A stretch of DNA of 64,000 bases, from NCBI RefSeq assembly GCF_002760435.1, contig NZ_AUUU01000051.1, positions 1 through 64,000 of the forward strand, in the 5' to 3' direction. Below are positions 44,347 to 52,335 of this stretch, piece by piece. The number at the start of each line of letters is the position of its first letter. Position 1 is the stretch's first letter. Source of the DNA: Clostridium sp. LS (GTDB taxonomy: Bacteria; Bacillota; Clostridia; Clostridiales; Clostridiaceae). The notes below the pieces were generated by a model, which did no database searches, was not told where the DNA came from, and saw only the letters and a list, made by a program, of their open reading frames with translations. The position numbers were made by a program, and so were the translations under genes.

Positions 44347-45903
44347 ATGAGCATACTTACTGTAAAAAATATGAATCACGGATTTGGAGATAGAGCTATT
44401 TTTGAAGATGTTTCTTTTAGGTTGTTAAAAGGTGAGCATGTTGGTCTTCTTGGAGCTAATGGCGAAGGAAAATCAACATTTATGAATATAGTAACTGGGA
44501 AGCTTATGCCTGATGAAGGCAAGGTTATTTGGTCAAATAATGTTAGAGTTGGATATATGGATCAGCATGCTGCTTTAACTAAAGGACAAAGTATAAGAGA
44601 TGCATTAAGAGATGCTTTTAAATATCTTTTTGACTTAGAAGCAGAGATGAACTCTTTATACGAAAAAATGGGCGACTGCAGTGAAGATGAATTAAATAAA
44701 ATGCTCGAGCGGACAGCTGTAATACAAGATATGCTCGATCATAATGGTTTTTATGTAATTGATCCTAAGGTTGAAGAAGTTGCAAAGGGTCTTGGACTTT
44801 TAGATTTAGGATTAGATAGAGATGTTGATGATTTATCTGGTGGACAAAGAACTAAAATTCTTTTAGGTAAACTGTTGCTGCAATCACCTGATATTTTACT
44901 TCTAGACGAGCCTACAAACTATTTAGATGAAGAACATATAGAATGGCTTAAGAGATATTTACAATCGTATGAAAATGCATTTATATTAATTTCCCACGAT
45001 GTGCCATTTATAAATTCTGTTGTAAACTTAATTTATCATGTGGAAGAAAGAAAGCTTACAAGATATGTTGGAAATTACGATGAATTCCAAAGAATATATG
45101 AAGAAAATAAAAAGAAATTAGAAGCCGCTTATGAAAAACAGCAAAAAGAAATTGCAAGACTTGAAGACTTTGTAGCTAGAAACAAGGCTAATGTTGCTAC
45201 AGCTAATATGGCTAAATCTAGACAAAAGAAGTTAGATAAAATGGATGTAATTGAACTTTCAAAGGAAAAACCAAAGCCTGAATTTAATTTTAAAGCTTCT
45301 AGAGCTTCAGGTAAAGTAATCTTTGAAACTAAGGACCTAGTTATAGGCTACGACTCTCCTCTTACAAAACCACTTAATTTATATATGGAAAGAGGACAAA
45401 AAATAGCATTAGTTGGGGCAAATGGACTTGGTAAATCAACTCTTTTAAAGAGCTTACTTGGTATAATAAAGCCATTAAGCGGAGAAGTTCATTTAGGTGA
45501 TTATCAATACATAGGTTATTTTGAACAAGAAGACAGGGGCAACAATAGCAATACCTGCATAGAAGAAGTATGGCAAGAATTCCCTGGGTATACTCAATAT
45601 CAAATAAGAGCTGCTCTTGCTAAATGCGGACTTACAACTAAACAATTAGAATCTCAAATAAGAGTTTTATCTGGAGGAGAAGCCGCAAAAGTAAGACTTT
45701 GCAAAATAATTAATAACGAAACAAACATATTAATTTTAGACGAACCTACTAACCATTTGGATGTTGATGCTAAAGATGAATTAAAAAGAGCTCTTAAAGA
45801 ATATAAAGGAACAATTCTTTTAGTATCCCATGAGCCTGATTTTTATAGAGATATAATTACAGAAACTTGGAATTGTGAAGATTGGACAACTAAAATAATA
45901 TAA
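44347..45903 (+). CDS. ABC-F family ATPase (YkpA/YbiT-like)
   Basis: 518 aa with two nucleotide-binding domains and no membrane segment. Walker A motifs GANGEGKST and GANGLGKST, signatures LSGGQRTK and LSGGEAAK, Walker B DEPTNYLD and DEPTNHLD. A charged linker of about 75 aa joins them (AYEKQQKEIARLEDFVARNK), the P-site tRNA interaction motif that reaches the ribosomal peptidyl centre. ABC-F proteins relieve stalled ribosomes, and some protect against antibiotics; this one looks like the housekeeping YkpA/YbiT type. AGGAGG precedes the ATG. Confidence 0.9.
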   Translation: MSILTVKNMNHGFGDRAIFEDVSFRLLKGEHVGLLGANGEGKSTFMNIVTGKLMPDEGKVIWSNNVRVGYMDQHAALTKGQSIRDALRDAFKYLFDLEAEMNSLYEKMGDCSEDELNKMLERTAVIQDMLDHNGFYVIDPKVEEVAKGLGLLDLGLDRDVDDLSGGQRTKILLGKLLLQSPDILLLDEPTNYLDEEHIEWLKRYLQSYENAFILISHDVPFINSVVNLIYHVEERKLTRYVGNYDEFQRIYEENKKKLEAAYEKQQKEIARLEDFVARNKANVATANMAKSRQKKLDKMDVIELSKEKPKPEFNFKASRASGKVIFETKDLVIGYDSPLTKPLNLYMERGQKIALVGANGLGKSTLLKSLLGIIKPLSGEVHLGDYQYIGYFEQEDRGNNSNTCIEEVWQEFPGYTQYQIRAALAKCGLTTKQLESQIRVLSGGEAAKVRLCKIINNETNILILDEPTNHLDVDAKDELKRALKEYKGTILLVSHEPDFYRDIITETWNCEDWTTKII

Positions 45904-45911
45904 TATTTTTA

Positions 45912-45952
45912 AAATGAAAGAGTTAGATTAAACAGCTAGCTCTTTTTATTTT
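45912..45952. terminator. Terminator downstream of the ABC-F gene
   Basis: Stem AAAGAGTTAG / CTAGCTCTTT with a nine-base loop and five T on the plus strand. Confidence 0.75.
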
Positions 45953-45978
45953 TCTGCACTTACAACATATATAGATAC

Positions 45979-46299
45979 TTATATGTTTCTTTTACCCCAA
46001 TCACAAATATCTCTTACAATCGGAATAAGACTTTCCCCCTTCTTAGTAAGTGAGTATTCTACCTTTGGAGGAATTTGAGGGAATTCTTTTCTAAATATAA
46101 TACCTTGACTTTCTAATTCTTTCAATTGTGAACTCAACATCTTATGTGTAATTCCTTCAACATTCTTCTTTAAAAATCCATACCTTACCGTACCTGCACA
46201 AGCCAGTAGATAAATAATTTTTAATTTCCATTTTCCACTTATTACAGACAGAGTATATTCAAACGGCTCTTTATTGCTTACATAACAGATTTTTTCCAA
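45979..46299 (-). CDS. HxlR family transcriptional regulator
   Basis: 106 aa, a single winged-helix domain: CYVSNKEPFEYTLSVISGKWKLKIIYLLA, LKKNVEGITHKMLSSQLKELESQGIIFRKEFPQIPPKVEYSLTKKG. Cys5 is at the position used for redox sensing in some members (YodB/HypR). The start is a TTG at 46299 with GGAGAG upstream; no ATG is available. Divergent from the amidohydrolase gene, with a palindrome in between that could be its operator. Confidence 0.88.
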   Translation of the reverse strand: MEKICYVSNKEPFEYTLSVISGKWKLKIIYLLACAGTVRYGFLKKNVEGITHKMLSSQLKELESQGIIFRKEFPQIPPKVEYSLTKKGESLIPIVRDICDWGKRNI

Positions 46300-46323
46300 C
46301 GCTTAGTCACTCTCCTTTATGAT

Positions 46324-46348
46324 AGTATATCACAAAAAAGTGCATACT
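46324..46348. promoter_or_regulatory. Candidate HxlR operator
   Basis: AGTATATCAC-AAAAAA-GTGCATACT, an imperfect palindrome with ends AGTAT/ATACT and inner CAC/GTG, located between the divergent start codons at 46299 and 46415. HxlR-type regulators bind such sites as dimers. Confidence 0.45.
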
Positions 46349-46414
46349 TTTATTTATTTATTATTTATATATACTGAAAGTGAGCTAAGAACAAAATTAA
46401 AAGGAGTGATTTAG

Positions 46415-47203
46415 ATGATTATTGATGGACATTCACACGTAAACCTACCAGTTAATGATCACATTGAACTAATGAACAAATCAGGAGTTGATAAAACAAT
46501 ATTATTCTCAACAACAATACACCCAGAAAAAGCAGATAATTTAGAAAGCCTTAAAAATGAAATGAAAATTTTAAATTCTATCGTCTCTGGCGAAAAAAAA
46601 TATTCATCAGATATAAAACTTAAATCTGCAAATGAACTAAAGAAAATAGTTCAAGCGCATCCAGATAGATATATTGGATTTGGTTCTGTTCCTATAGGAT
46701 TAAATTCTAATGATACGAGCGAATATATCCAAGAACATGTAATAAAAAATAATTTTATTGGTCTAGGTGAGTTCACACTTCCTAGTGGAAAGATAAAAAC
46801 ATTAGCACCTATTTTCGAAGCTTCCAGAAACTTTGGAAAATTACCAATTTGGATACATGCATTTAATCCTTTAGTTTTACAAGACATTAATGAAATTGCC
46901 GAATTAGGAAAAGCCTATCCTGAAATTCCAATAATAATGGGTCATATGGGCGGAAGCAATTGGTTGACCGCCATAGAACTTTCAAAGGAAATACCAAATT
47001 TATATCTTGATACCTCAGCATATTTTTCTACACTTGTTTTAAAAATTACAATAAATGAGATTCCTCTAAAATGTATCTTTGGGGTAGACATGCCTTACGG
47101 AGATTTGGAATTATCAATAGAAACCATAAAAAAATTATCTAAAGATCAGTACGTTGCTAATGCTGTTTTAGGTGAAAACATCACAAAATTACTAAATATC
47201 TAA
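46415..47203 (+). CDS. Amidohydrolase (PF04909-type metal-dependent hydrolase)
   Basis: 262 aa, TIM-barrel metal hydrolase. Visible metal ligands: HSHV at the N-terminus (HxH at residues 5-7), a second His in WIHAFNP, His in IIMGHMGG and Asp in FGVDMPYG. Substrate unknown; members include decarboxylases and hydrolases of aromatic acids. AAAAGGAG precedes the ATG. Divergent from the HxlR gene, which probably controls it. Confidence 0.82.
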   Translation: MIIDGHSHVNLPVNDHIELMNKSGVDKTILFSTTIHPEKADNLESLKNEMKILNSIVSGEKKYSSDIKLKSANELKKIVQAHPDRYIGFGSVPIGLNSNDTSEYIQEHVIKNNFIGLGEFTLPSGKIKTLAPIFEASRNFGKLPIWIHAFNPLVLQDINEIAELGKAYPEIPIIMGHMGGSNWLTAIELSKEIPNLYLDTSAYFSTLVLKITINEIPLKCIFGVDMPYGDLELSIETIKKLSKDQYVANAVLGENITKLLNI

Positions 47204-47254
47204 AAACTTAACTATTATTTTCATAAATATTATTTTCATAAATATTATCCTTTG

Positions 47255-47400
47255 TTATAATTATGCTTAAGAGATAAAAACACAGTTTCTGTTGGTAGTC
47301 AGAACCTATATTTAATCATTAAAATTTAATATAGCAGTAACCTGCCCTCCTGGGGTTGTCCGTTCTCTATAAAGTTATAACTAAAACAGGAGGATTTTCA
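47255..47400 (+). promoter_or_regulatory. yjdF-type riboswitch leader
   Basis: A GC-richer, structured leader immediately before yjdF, with TTCTGTTGGTAGTCAGAACC and, about 45 bases later, CCTGCCCTCCTGGGGTTGTCC, ending at the AACAGGAGG ribosome site. yjdF genes are the defining downstream genes of the azaaromatic-sensing yjdF riboswitch. I identify it by gene context, leader length and visible pairing, not by a model search. Confidence 0.7.
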
Positions 47401-47402
47401 TT

Positions 47403-47825
47403 ATGACATCAAAAATTAAATTAACTGTTCTTTTTAACGAACCATTTTGGGTTGGTGTTTTTGAAATTATTGAAGATGGTAAATATAATGTATGTAAAGT
47501 TACTTTTGGAGCTGAACCAAGAGAGGAAGAAACTTATGAATTTGTTCTAAATAGGTTTTATTCACTAAACTTTAGTACCTCACTATTTTCTATTGAAAAC
47601 AAGCTTATTGAGAAAAGACAAAACCCAAAAAGATTGCAAAGAAAAATAAAAAAAGAGACAGCTTTAAATGGAATAGGCACCAAAGCTCAGTTAGCTTTAA
47701 AACTTCAACATGAACAATCTAAGGTTCGGCGAAAGGTAAAATCTAAGGAACAAAAAGAACAAGAGGAAGAAAGAAAGTTTTTACTAAAAAAGAAGAAAAA
47801 GCTTGAAAAACACAAAGGTCACTAA
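47403..47825 (+). CDS. yjdF: YjdF family protein (DUF2992)
   Basis: 140 aa. The N-terminal conserved part (KLTVLFNEPFWVGVFEI; TFGAEPREEETYEFVLNRF) is typical of YjdF, and the C-terminal half is very rich in Lys, Gln and Glu and predicted helical. The family is defined by the riboswitch upstream, which senses azaaromatic compounds such as chelerythrine. It is thought to help against toxic aromatics, by an unknown mechanism. Followed by a strong terminator at 47834-47875. Confidence 0.85.
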   Translation: MTSKIKLTVLFNEPFWVGVFEIIEDGKYNVCKVTFGAEPREEETYEFVLNRFYSLNFSTSLFSIENKLIEKRQNPKRLQRKIKKETALNGIGTKAQLALKLQHEQSKVRRKVKSKEQKEQEEERKFLLKKKKKLEKHKGH

Positions 47826-47833
47826 AAAAATCT

Positions 47834-47875
47834 AAAGGAAGATGCACCCTTTGCAGGGAGAATGCATCTTCCTTT
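47834..47875 (+). terminator. Intrinsic terminator of yjdF
   Basis: Perfect 13-bp stem AAAGGAAGATGCA / TGCATCTTCCTTT with a 16-nt loop; the T-rich end follows on the plus strand. Confidence 0.85.
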
Positions 47876-47979
47876 ATTTATCTATAAAACAAAGTGTTAC
47901 TTGACATAAAATACTAACATGTTATCATAAAACTATTAGCGAAAAAGCAATTTACATACATAAAGGGGATATTTTAAAA

Positions 47980-49200
47980 ATGATGACATTAGATAAATTC
48001 GAAGAAGCATATGAAGTTGTTCAAAGAGTTATTTTAAAAACCAAATTAGTTTATAGTGATTATTATTCAGATATTACAGGAAATAAAGTTTATTTAAAAC
48101 CTGAAAACATGCAAAAAACAGGTGCCTATAAAATTAGAGGGGCTTACTACAAAATTAGCACTCTTTCTGAAGAAGATAGAAATAAAGGACTTATAACAGC
48201 TTCAGCAGGTAACCATGCACAAGGTGTCGCTTATGCAGCAAAAGCATATAATACAAATGCAATAATTGTAATGCCAACCACCACTCCACTTATGAAAGTT
48301 AATCGTACAAAAGCCTATGGTGCTGAAGTAATCCTACACGGAGATGTTTATGACGAAGCTTGCAACTATGCATTAGAGCTAGCTGAAGAAAAAGGATATA
48401 CTTTTATCCACCCTTTTGATGATTTAGAAGTAGCAACTGGTCAAGGTTCCATAGCTATGGAAATTATAAAAGAACTTCCTACCGTAGATATTATTTTGGT
48501 TCCAATTGGTGGTGGCGGATTAGCTACCGGAGTTTCTACATTAGTAAAACTTCTTAACCCTAATATAAAAGTTATTGGTGTCGAGCCAGCTGGCGCTAAT
48601 TGCATGCAAGTCTCATTGAAAAACGGAGAAGTAACAACGCTAAATGCAGTTGATACAATTGCAGATGGTACTGCGGTTAAAACTCCAGGTTCAAAGATTT
48701 TTCCATACATAAAGCAAAATCTCGATGATATTATCACAATTGAAGATCATGAATTAATCGGAGCATTTTTAGATATGCTTGAAAATCATAAGATGCTTGC
48801 GGAAAATTCGGGTTTGCTAACAGTTGCAGCTCTAAAACACTTAGATGTCAAAGATAAAAAAATCGTATCAATAATAAGTGGAGGTAATATGGATGTAATC
48901 ACTTTTGCATCTTTAGTACAACATGGCCTTATCGAAAGAGAACGTATTTGTACTCTTTCTGTTTTACTTCCAGATAAGCCGGGAGAATTAACAAATGTAT
49001 CTAAAGTAATTGCAGAAGCACAAGGTAATATTATCAAACTTGATCATAATCAATTTGTCAGCATAAACCGAAACAGTGCTGTTGAACTTGATATCACAAT
49101 GGAGACTTTCGGCCATGAGCATAAAGAAGCAATCATTAAAGCACTAAAAAACAACGGCTACGACCCAAAAGTTATCCAGCCAAAAATGATTTATCAATAG
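47980..49200 (+). CDS. ilvA: Threonine ammonia-lyase
   Basis: 406 aa. PLP enzyme converting threonine to 2-oxobutyrate, the first step to isoleucine or, in clostridia, of threonine breakdown. The PLP lysine is in TGAYKIRGA (about residue 51), SAGNHAQGVA at about 70 and the PLP phosphate loop PIGGGGLATG at about 174. A single C-terminal ACT-like domain (about 325-405: TLSVLLPDKPGELTNV) fits the short one-ACT form. It has no ilv neighbours here. GGGG lies about 12 bases before the first of two adjacent ATGs. Confidence 0.92.
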   Translation: MMTLDKFEEAYEVVQRVILKTKLVYSDYYSDITGNKVYLKPENMQKTGAYKIRGAYYKISTLSEEDRNKGLITASAGNHAQGVAYAAKAYNTNAIIVMPTTTPLMKVNRTKAYGAEVILHGDVYDEACNYALELAEEKGYTFIHPFDDLEVATGQGSIAMEIIKELPTVDIILVPIGGGGLATGVSTLVKLLNPNIKVIGVEPAGANCMQVSLKNGEVTTLNAVDTIADGTAVKTPGSKIFPYIKQNLDDIITIEDHELIGAFLDMLENHKMLAENSGLLTVAALKHLDVKDKKIVSIISGGNMDVITFASLVQHGLIERERICTLSVLLPDKPGELTNVSKVIAEAQGNIIKLDHNQFVSINRNSAVELDITMETFGHEHKEAIIKALKNNGYDPKVIQPKMIYQ

Positions 49201-49210
49201 TTTTTATGAA

Positions 49211-49472
49211 TATACAACATGTAGTTCTAGACTCACATGCAATCAACCGAAATTAGAAACATTTTTATTTCGTCGGACTATAAAAATTTCGCTGGAAGGT
49301 TCTAAAAGGTGGTTGCACCCACTTTAGCATGTTCCCATTATTCAATGTGACAAGCTAAAGCGGAACAACCACCTATTAAGAACCTTCAACAGCTTATTTT
49401 TAAATGCCGACTGCACAAAAATGTTTCTACTTTCTAATGTAGATATTCAGTAAGTCTAGTAAATGTTGTATA
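49211..49472. repeat. 262-bp full-length imperfect palindrome, MITE-like
   Basis: The two arms (49211-49328 and about 49353-49472) are imperfect inverted copies of each other with a loop of about 25 bases. Matching blocks include the ends TATACAACAT / ATGTTGTATA, AGAAACATTTTT, GTCGG, GAAGGTTCT, AGGTGGTTG and CTTTAGC. It fills the 324-base gap after ilvA, holds no ORF, and its ends carry TA dinucleotides. It could be a miniature inverted-repeat element or encode a long hairpin RNA. Confidence 0.65.
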
Positions 49473-49524
49473 TATATTTGAAACTATAAAAGAATAGAGA
49501 ATGTTTATCATAGGACATATGACA

Positions 49525-50169
49525 CTATACATTTTTAGTAATCCAACTTTCTAAATCATTCAAGTATTTTTTCTCAGCTTCTATAACCTTACAAAGGACT
49601 TCTATACTGCTTAATACATCATTTTTTATATTTAATGAGTGATCCCCATTTTCTATTTGGATTACACTCACATCTTTAATTTTCTTAATTTCTTTAACTG
49701 TTTCTTTATTTATCAGCGGATCCATTGTTCCTGTAATAATTAAGGAATCTTCTTCAATTCCATAATTTAAGGTTTCATTAATAGGAGTTAGGTAGATATT
49801 TTTAATTTCTAAAGTTTTAACCTTATTACAAAGGCAGGCATGTACAATTGTTCCTATGCTTTTTGATATGAAAATTACTTTTTTATAATCATCATTCATA
49901 GCTATCTTAAAAATACCCATTGATTCCTGTATTATATACTTAAGCTCGTTTTCTCTATCTAATTTTTTACCTGCAATTTGAAATCCATATTTTATAGGAA
50001 GTACATCATAACCTAATTGCAAAGCTAATTTTTTAGAATAATCCAACAGAGGCCTATCTAGTGAATAACCTATCCCTGGTAATAAAACAACTAATACATT
50101 ACTGTTTTGCTTTATCATTTCACATTCTAAACTTATTCCCCAGTAAGAATATATTATTTTATCATCCAT
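49525..50169 (-). CDS. Alpha/beta hydrolase family protein
   Basis: 214 aa from the ATG at 50169 (AAAGGA nine bases upstream). Strand-turn VVLLPGIGYSLDRPLL at about 26-40, nucleophile elbow FISKSIGTIV (Ser at about 100 in S-K-S-I-G, close to GxSxG but with the first Gly replaced by Ser), Asp in TGTMDPLI and the catalytic His in NGDHSLNI (about 185). Close to KANL2/dienelactone-hydrolase-like small hydrolases. Substrate unknown. Fourteen bases separate the upstream HAD stop from the alternative start at 50187. Confidence 0.75.
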   Translation of the reverse strand: MDDKIIYSYWGISLECEMIKQNSNVLVVLLPGIGYSLDRPLLDYSKKLALQLGYDVLPIKYGFQIAGKKLDRENELKYIIQESMGIFKIAMNDDYKKVIFISKSIGTIVHACLCNKVKTLEIKNIYLTPINETLNYGIEEDSLIITGTMDPLINKETVKEIKKIKDVSVIQIENGDHSLNIKNDVLSSIEVLCKVIEAEKKYLNDLESWITKNV

Positions 50170-50201
50170 TGGTTGTTTTCCTTTCATATGATCTAATTTT
50201 A

Positions 50202-50864
50202 TCAGCTTTTAATGCTTTTTAAGTGTTCCATTACTTCATTTAGACTTTTACAAACTTTAAATGCAAGCTGTCTATTTTCTTCCTCAAGCTGCTTCATATC
50301 CGGTACATGTATTCCAGTCATTTTTGCTGAGTGAGCAGCTATAATTCCTGCATCTGAATCTTCAATAACTATACAATTTTCCGGTTCTACATTTAACCCT
50401 TTTGATGCCTTTAAAAAAATCTCCGGATTGGGCTTAGAATGTTCTACTTCATCACCACCAACTACAAAATTTATTTTTCCTTTGATTTTAGCCTTCTCTA
50501 ATAGCTCAAGAGCTCTCTCTCTTCTCGTAGAAGTAGCAACTGCTATTTTATAGTTTTCTTTTTTTAAATAGTCCATTATCTCATGTACTCCAGGTTTAAT
50601 TATCACACCATTCTTATTAGTTACTTCAGTTGCTAATTGAGACTTCTTTTTATATATTTCTTCAAACGGAAAATCCTCTCCATATTCATCTTCCATTAAT
50701 TTCTTTATACCTATAATATTTCTCCCTATTATCTTTAAGTAAAACAATTCATCAATTTCATACTTATATTCTTTAAAAATTTCTTGGTAACAATTAAAAG
50801 ATATTCTTTCTGAATCTATTAATACTCCGTCCATATCAAAAATTACTGCATCTATTTTTTTCAT
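50202..50864 (-). CDS. HAD-family phosphatase, beta-phosphoglucomutase-like
   Basis: 220 aa. Motif I DMDGVLIDSE (nucleophile Asp10, acid/base Asp12), helical cap (about 17-85), motif II VATSTRRERA with Ser/Thr at about 110, motif III Lys in EHSKPNPEIF (about 144), motif IV EDSDAGIIAA (about 168). This is the layout of the beta-phosphoglucomutase/phosphatase branch. The substrate is probably a phosphosugar. Possibly co-transcribed with the hydrolase downstream. Confidence 0.87.
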   Translation of the reverse strand: MKKIDAVIFDMDGVLIDSERISFNCYQEIFKEYKYEIDELFYLKIIGRNIIGIKKLMEDEYGEDFPFEEIYKKKSQLATEVTNKNGVIIKPGVHEIMDYLKKENYKIAVATSTRRERALELLEKAKIKGKINFVVGGDEVEHSKPNPEIFLKASKGLNVEPENCIVIEDSDAGIIAAHSAKMTGIHVPDMKQLEEENRQLAFKVCKSLNEVMEHLKSIKS

Positions 50865-51047
50865 GTGTGTCTCCCCTTAATTTAATTAAATATTGCTTAC
50901 TTTTTATATATTAACATTTTATTTTGATCTTTCCAACTTTTTGTCCTCTTATTATTTTTCTATTATTACCTTAATATCAATATAGTAATATAAAATATCT
51001 AGATTTATAAAATCTAAACCTATATTGCATTATTTATGAATGAACAT

Positions 51048-51911
51048 CTAATAAAAAAATTCTAAAAACTTCTTTGCTCCTTCTGACAAATATCTTTCTT
51101 TAATCCATATAGCAGTTATTTGAGTTCTCAGAGTATCTTTATCAATTATTTTATAATTGATATCATTCATAAATTCCAAATTAACTGCTGACTTTGGAAC
51201 AATTCCAACACCAAGGCCTGCTCTTGCCCATAAAACAGTCGTTCTTGCATCATCATTTATGCAGAAAATATTCGGTTCTATATTTATTTCTTGAAATTCC
51301 GATAGCAGTATTTTTTCAAATCTTCTATAAATAATTAATGGAATATTTCTCAAGTCATCTAAATTTATTTTTTCATATTCATTTTTAAAATCATAATTTT
51401 TGCTCATGATAGCAACCATAGGCTCGCATTCTAAGTATAAACACTCAAAATCTTTTGAATTGAAAGGTGTTCTCACTATTCCGACTTCAATAATTCCGGA
51501 ATTTATCATCTCTATTAACTCATATGTATTTCCTTCGAATATTTCAAATTTTATATTAGGATATTTCTTACTAAAATCAATTATTCTATTATTTAAAAGT
51601 GCTGTTCCCGAGGATGAAATTGTTCCAAGTTTTAAAGTCCCTTGAATTCCTTTTCCAAACTCCTCAACTTCTCTAGCAGTTGAGTTTGTGATGTCAACTA
51701 TACGCTTAGCTCTTTTATAAAGAAGCTTTCCTGCATCTGTAAGATTAACTTTTCTAGCGCCTCGCTCAAGTAATTTTGTACCAAGCTCAGTCTCTAATAA
51801 TTTAAGTTGAGTGCTTAACGGTGGCTGAGCCATATGTAATTTATTTGCTGCGCTTGTTATATTCCCTTCTTCTACAATTGTAATAAAATATGTAAGCTGC
51901 TTAATATCCAT
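51048..51911 (-). CDS. LysR family transcriptional regulator
   Basis: 287 aa from the ATG at 51911 (AAAGGA ten bases upstream), giving the canonical start MDIKQLTYFITIVEEGNITSAANKLHMAQPPLS. The N-terminal helix-turn-helix (about 1-60) is followed by a periplasmic-binding-like effector domain (about 90-285). It is divergent from the ABC exporter genes at 52336, with 424 bases of repeat-rich DNA between. Regulation of that exporter is possible but not shown. Confidence 0.9.
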   Translation of the reverse strand: MDIKQLTYFITIVEEGNITSAANKLHMAQPPLSTQLKLLETELGTKLLERGARKVNLTDAGKLLYKRAKRIVDITNSTAREVEEFGKGIQGTLKLGTISSSGTALLNNRIIDFSKKYPNIKFEIFEGNTYELIEMINSGIIEVGIVRTPFNSKDFECLYLECEPMVAIMSKNYDFKNEYEKINLDDLRNIPLIIYRRFEKILLSEFQEINIEPNIFCINDDARTTVLWARAGLGVGIVPKSAVNLEFMNDINYKIIDKDTLRTQITAIWIKERYLSEGAKKFLEFFY

Positions 51912-52095
51912 ATGTATTCTTTCCTTTCTCATTTGGTTGAACTTCGGTTTCTTTTAAAAGTGAATTATTTATAATTTAATCTCGTAATTTTTTATTCAAT
52001 ACTATTATTTAGGTTTATGCTTTTAGTAAGATAAAAGTTCTTTGCTATGCTTGATAAGTTCTGAATTGTACTTCGCACTTTTTTCAGAAGGGCGG

Positions 52096-52235
52096 CTTTT
52101 TTCTAAGGTGAAATGTTCTTGGTTGCGCTTCGCGCTTTTTCTAAGTTAAATGATCTTAATTGCGCTTCGCGCTTTTTTCTAAGTCAAATGATCTTAATTG
52201 CGCTTCGCGCTTTTTTCTAAGGTGTATACTTTTTT
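52096..52235 (+). repeat. Tandem array of hairpin-plus-T-tract repeats
   Basis: Three near-identical units at a 37-38 bp period, each with GCGCTTCGCGC (starting at 52125, 52162 and 52200) followed by five or six T and CTAAGTYAAATGATCTTAAT. A degenerate fourth copy (GTACTTCGCAC) starts at 52069. Each unit looks like a minimal rho-independent terminator on the plus strand. The array lies between the LysR and ABC exporter start codons. The remainder of 51912-52335 holds only AT-rich sequence. Confidence 0.75.
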
Positions 52236-52335
52236 AATATACTTCCCATATATGATAAATATTTTTAATATAAGTTATACTTTGTTACAATAATAAATGA
52301 TATTATTAATTTACTCAAGAAAGGATTTGATAACC

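Noticed and set aside
47213-47247. Direct repeat ATTATTTTCATAAAT (two copies) after the amidohydrolase
   Set aside because: Short, A-T only and close to what is expected by slippage in this DNA; no hairpin or T-tract to suggest a function.
52069-52235. Tandem repeats as a CRISPR array
   Set aside because: The units are contiguous and the sequence between hairpins is itself repeated, so there are no unique spacers, and no cas genes are present.
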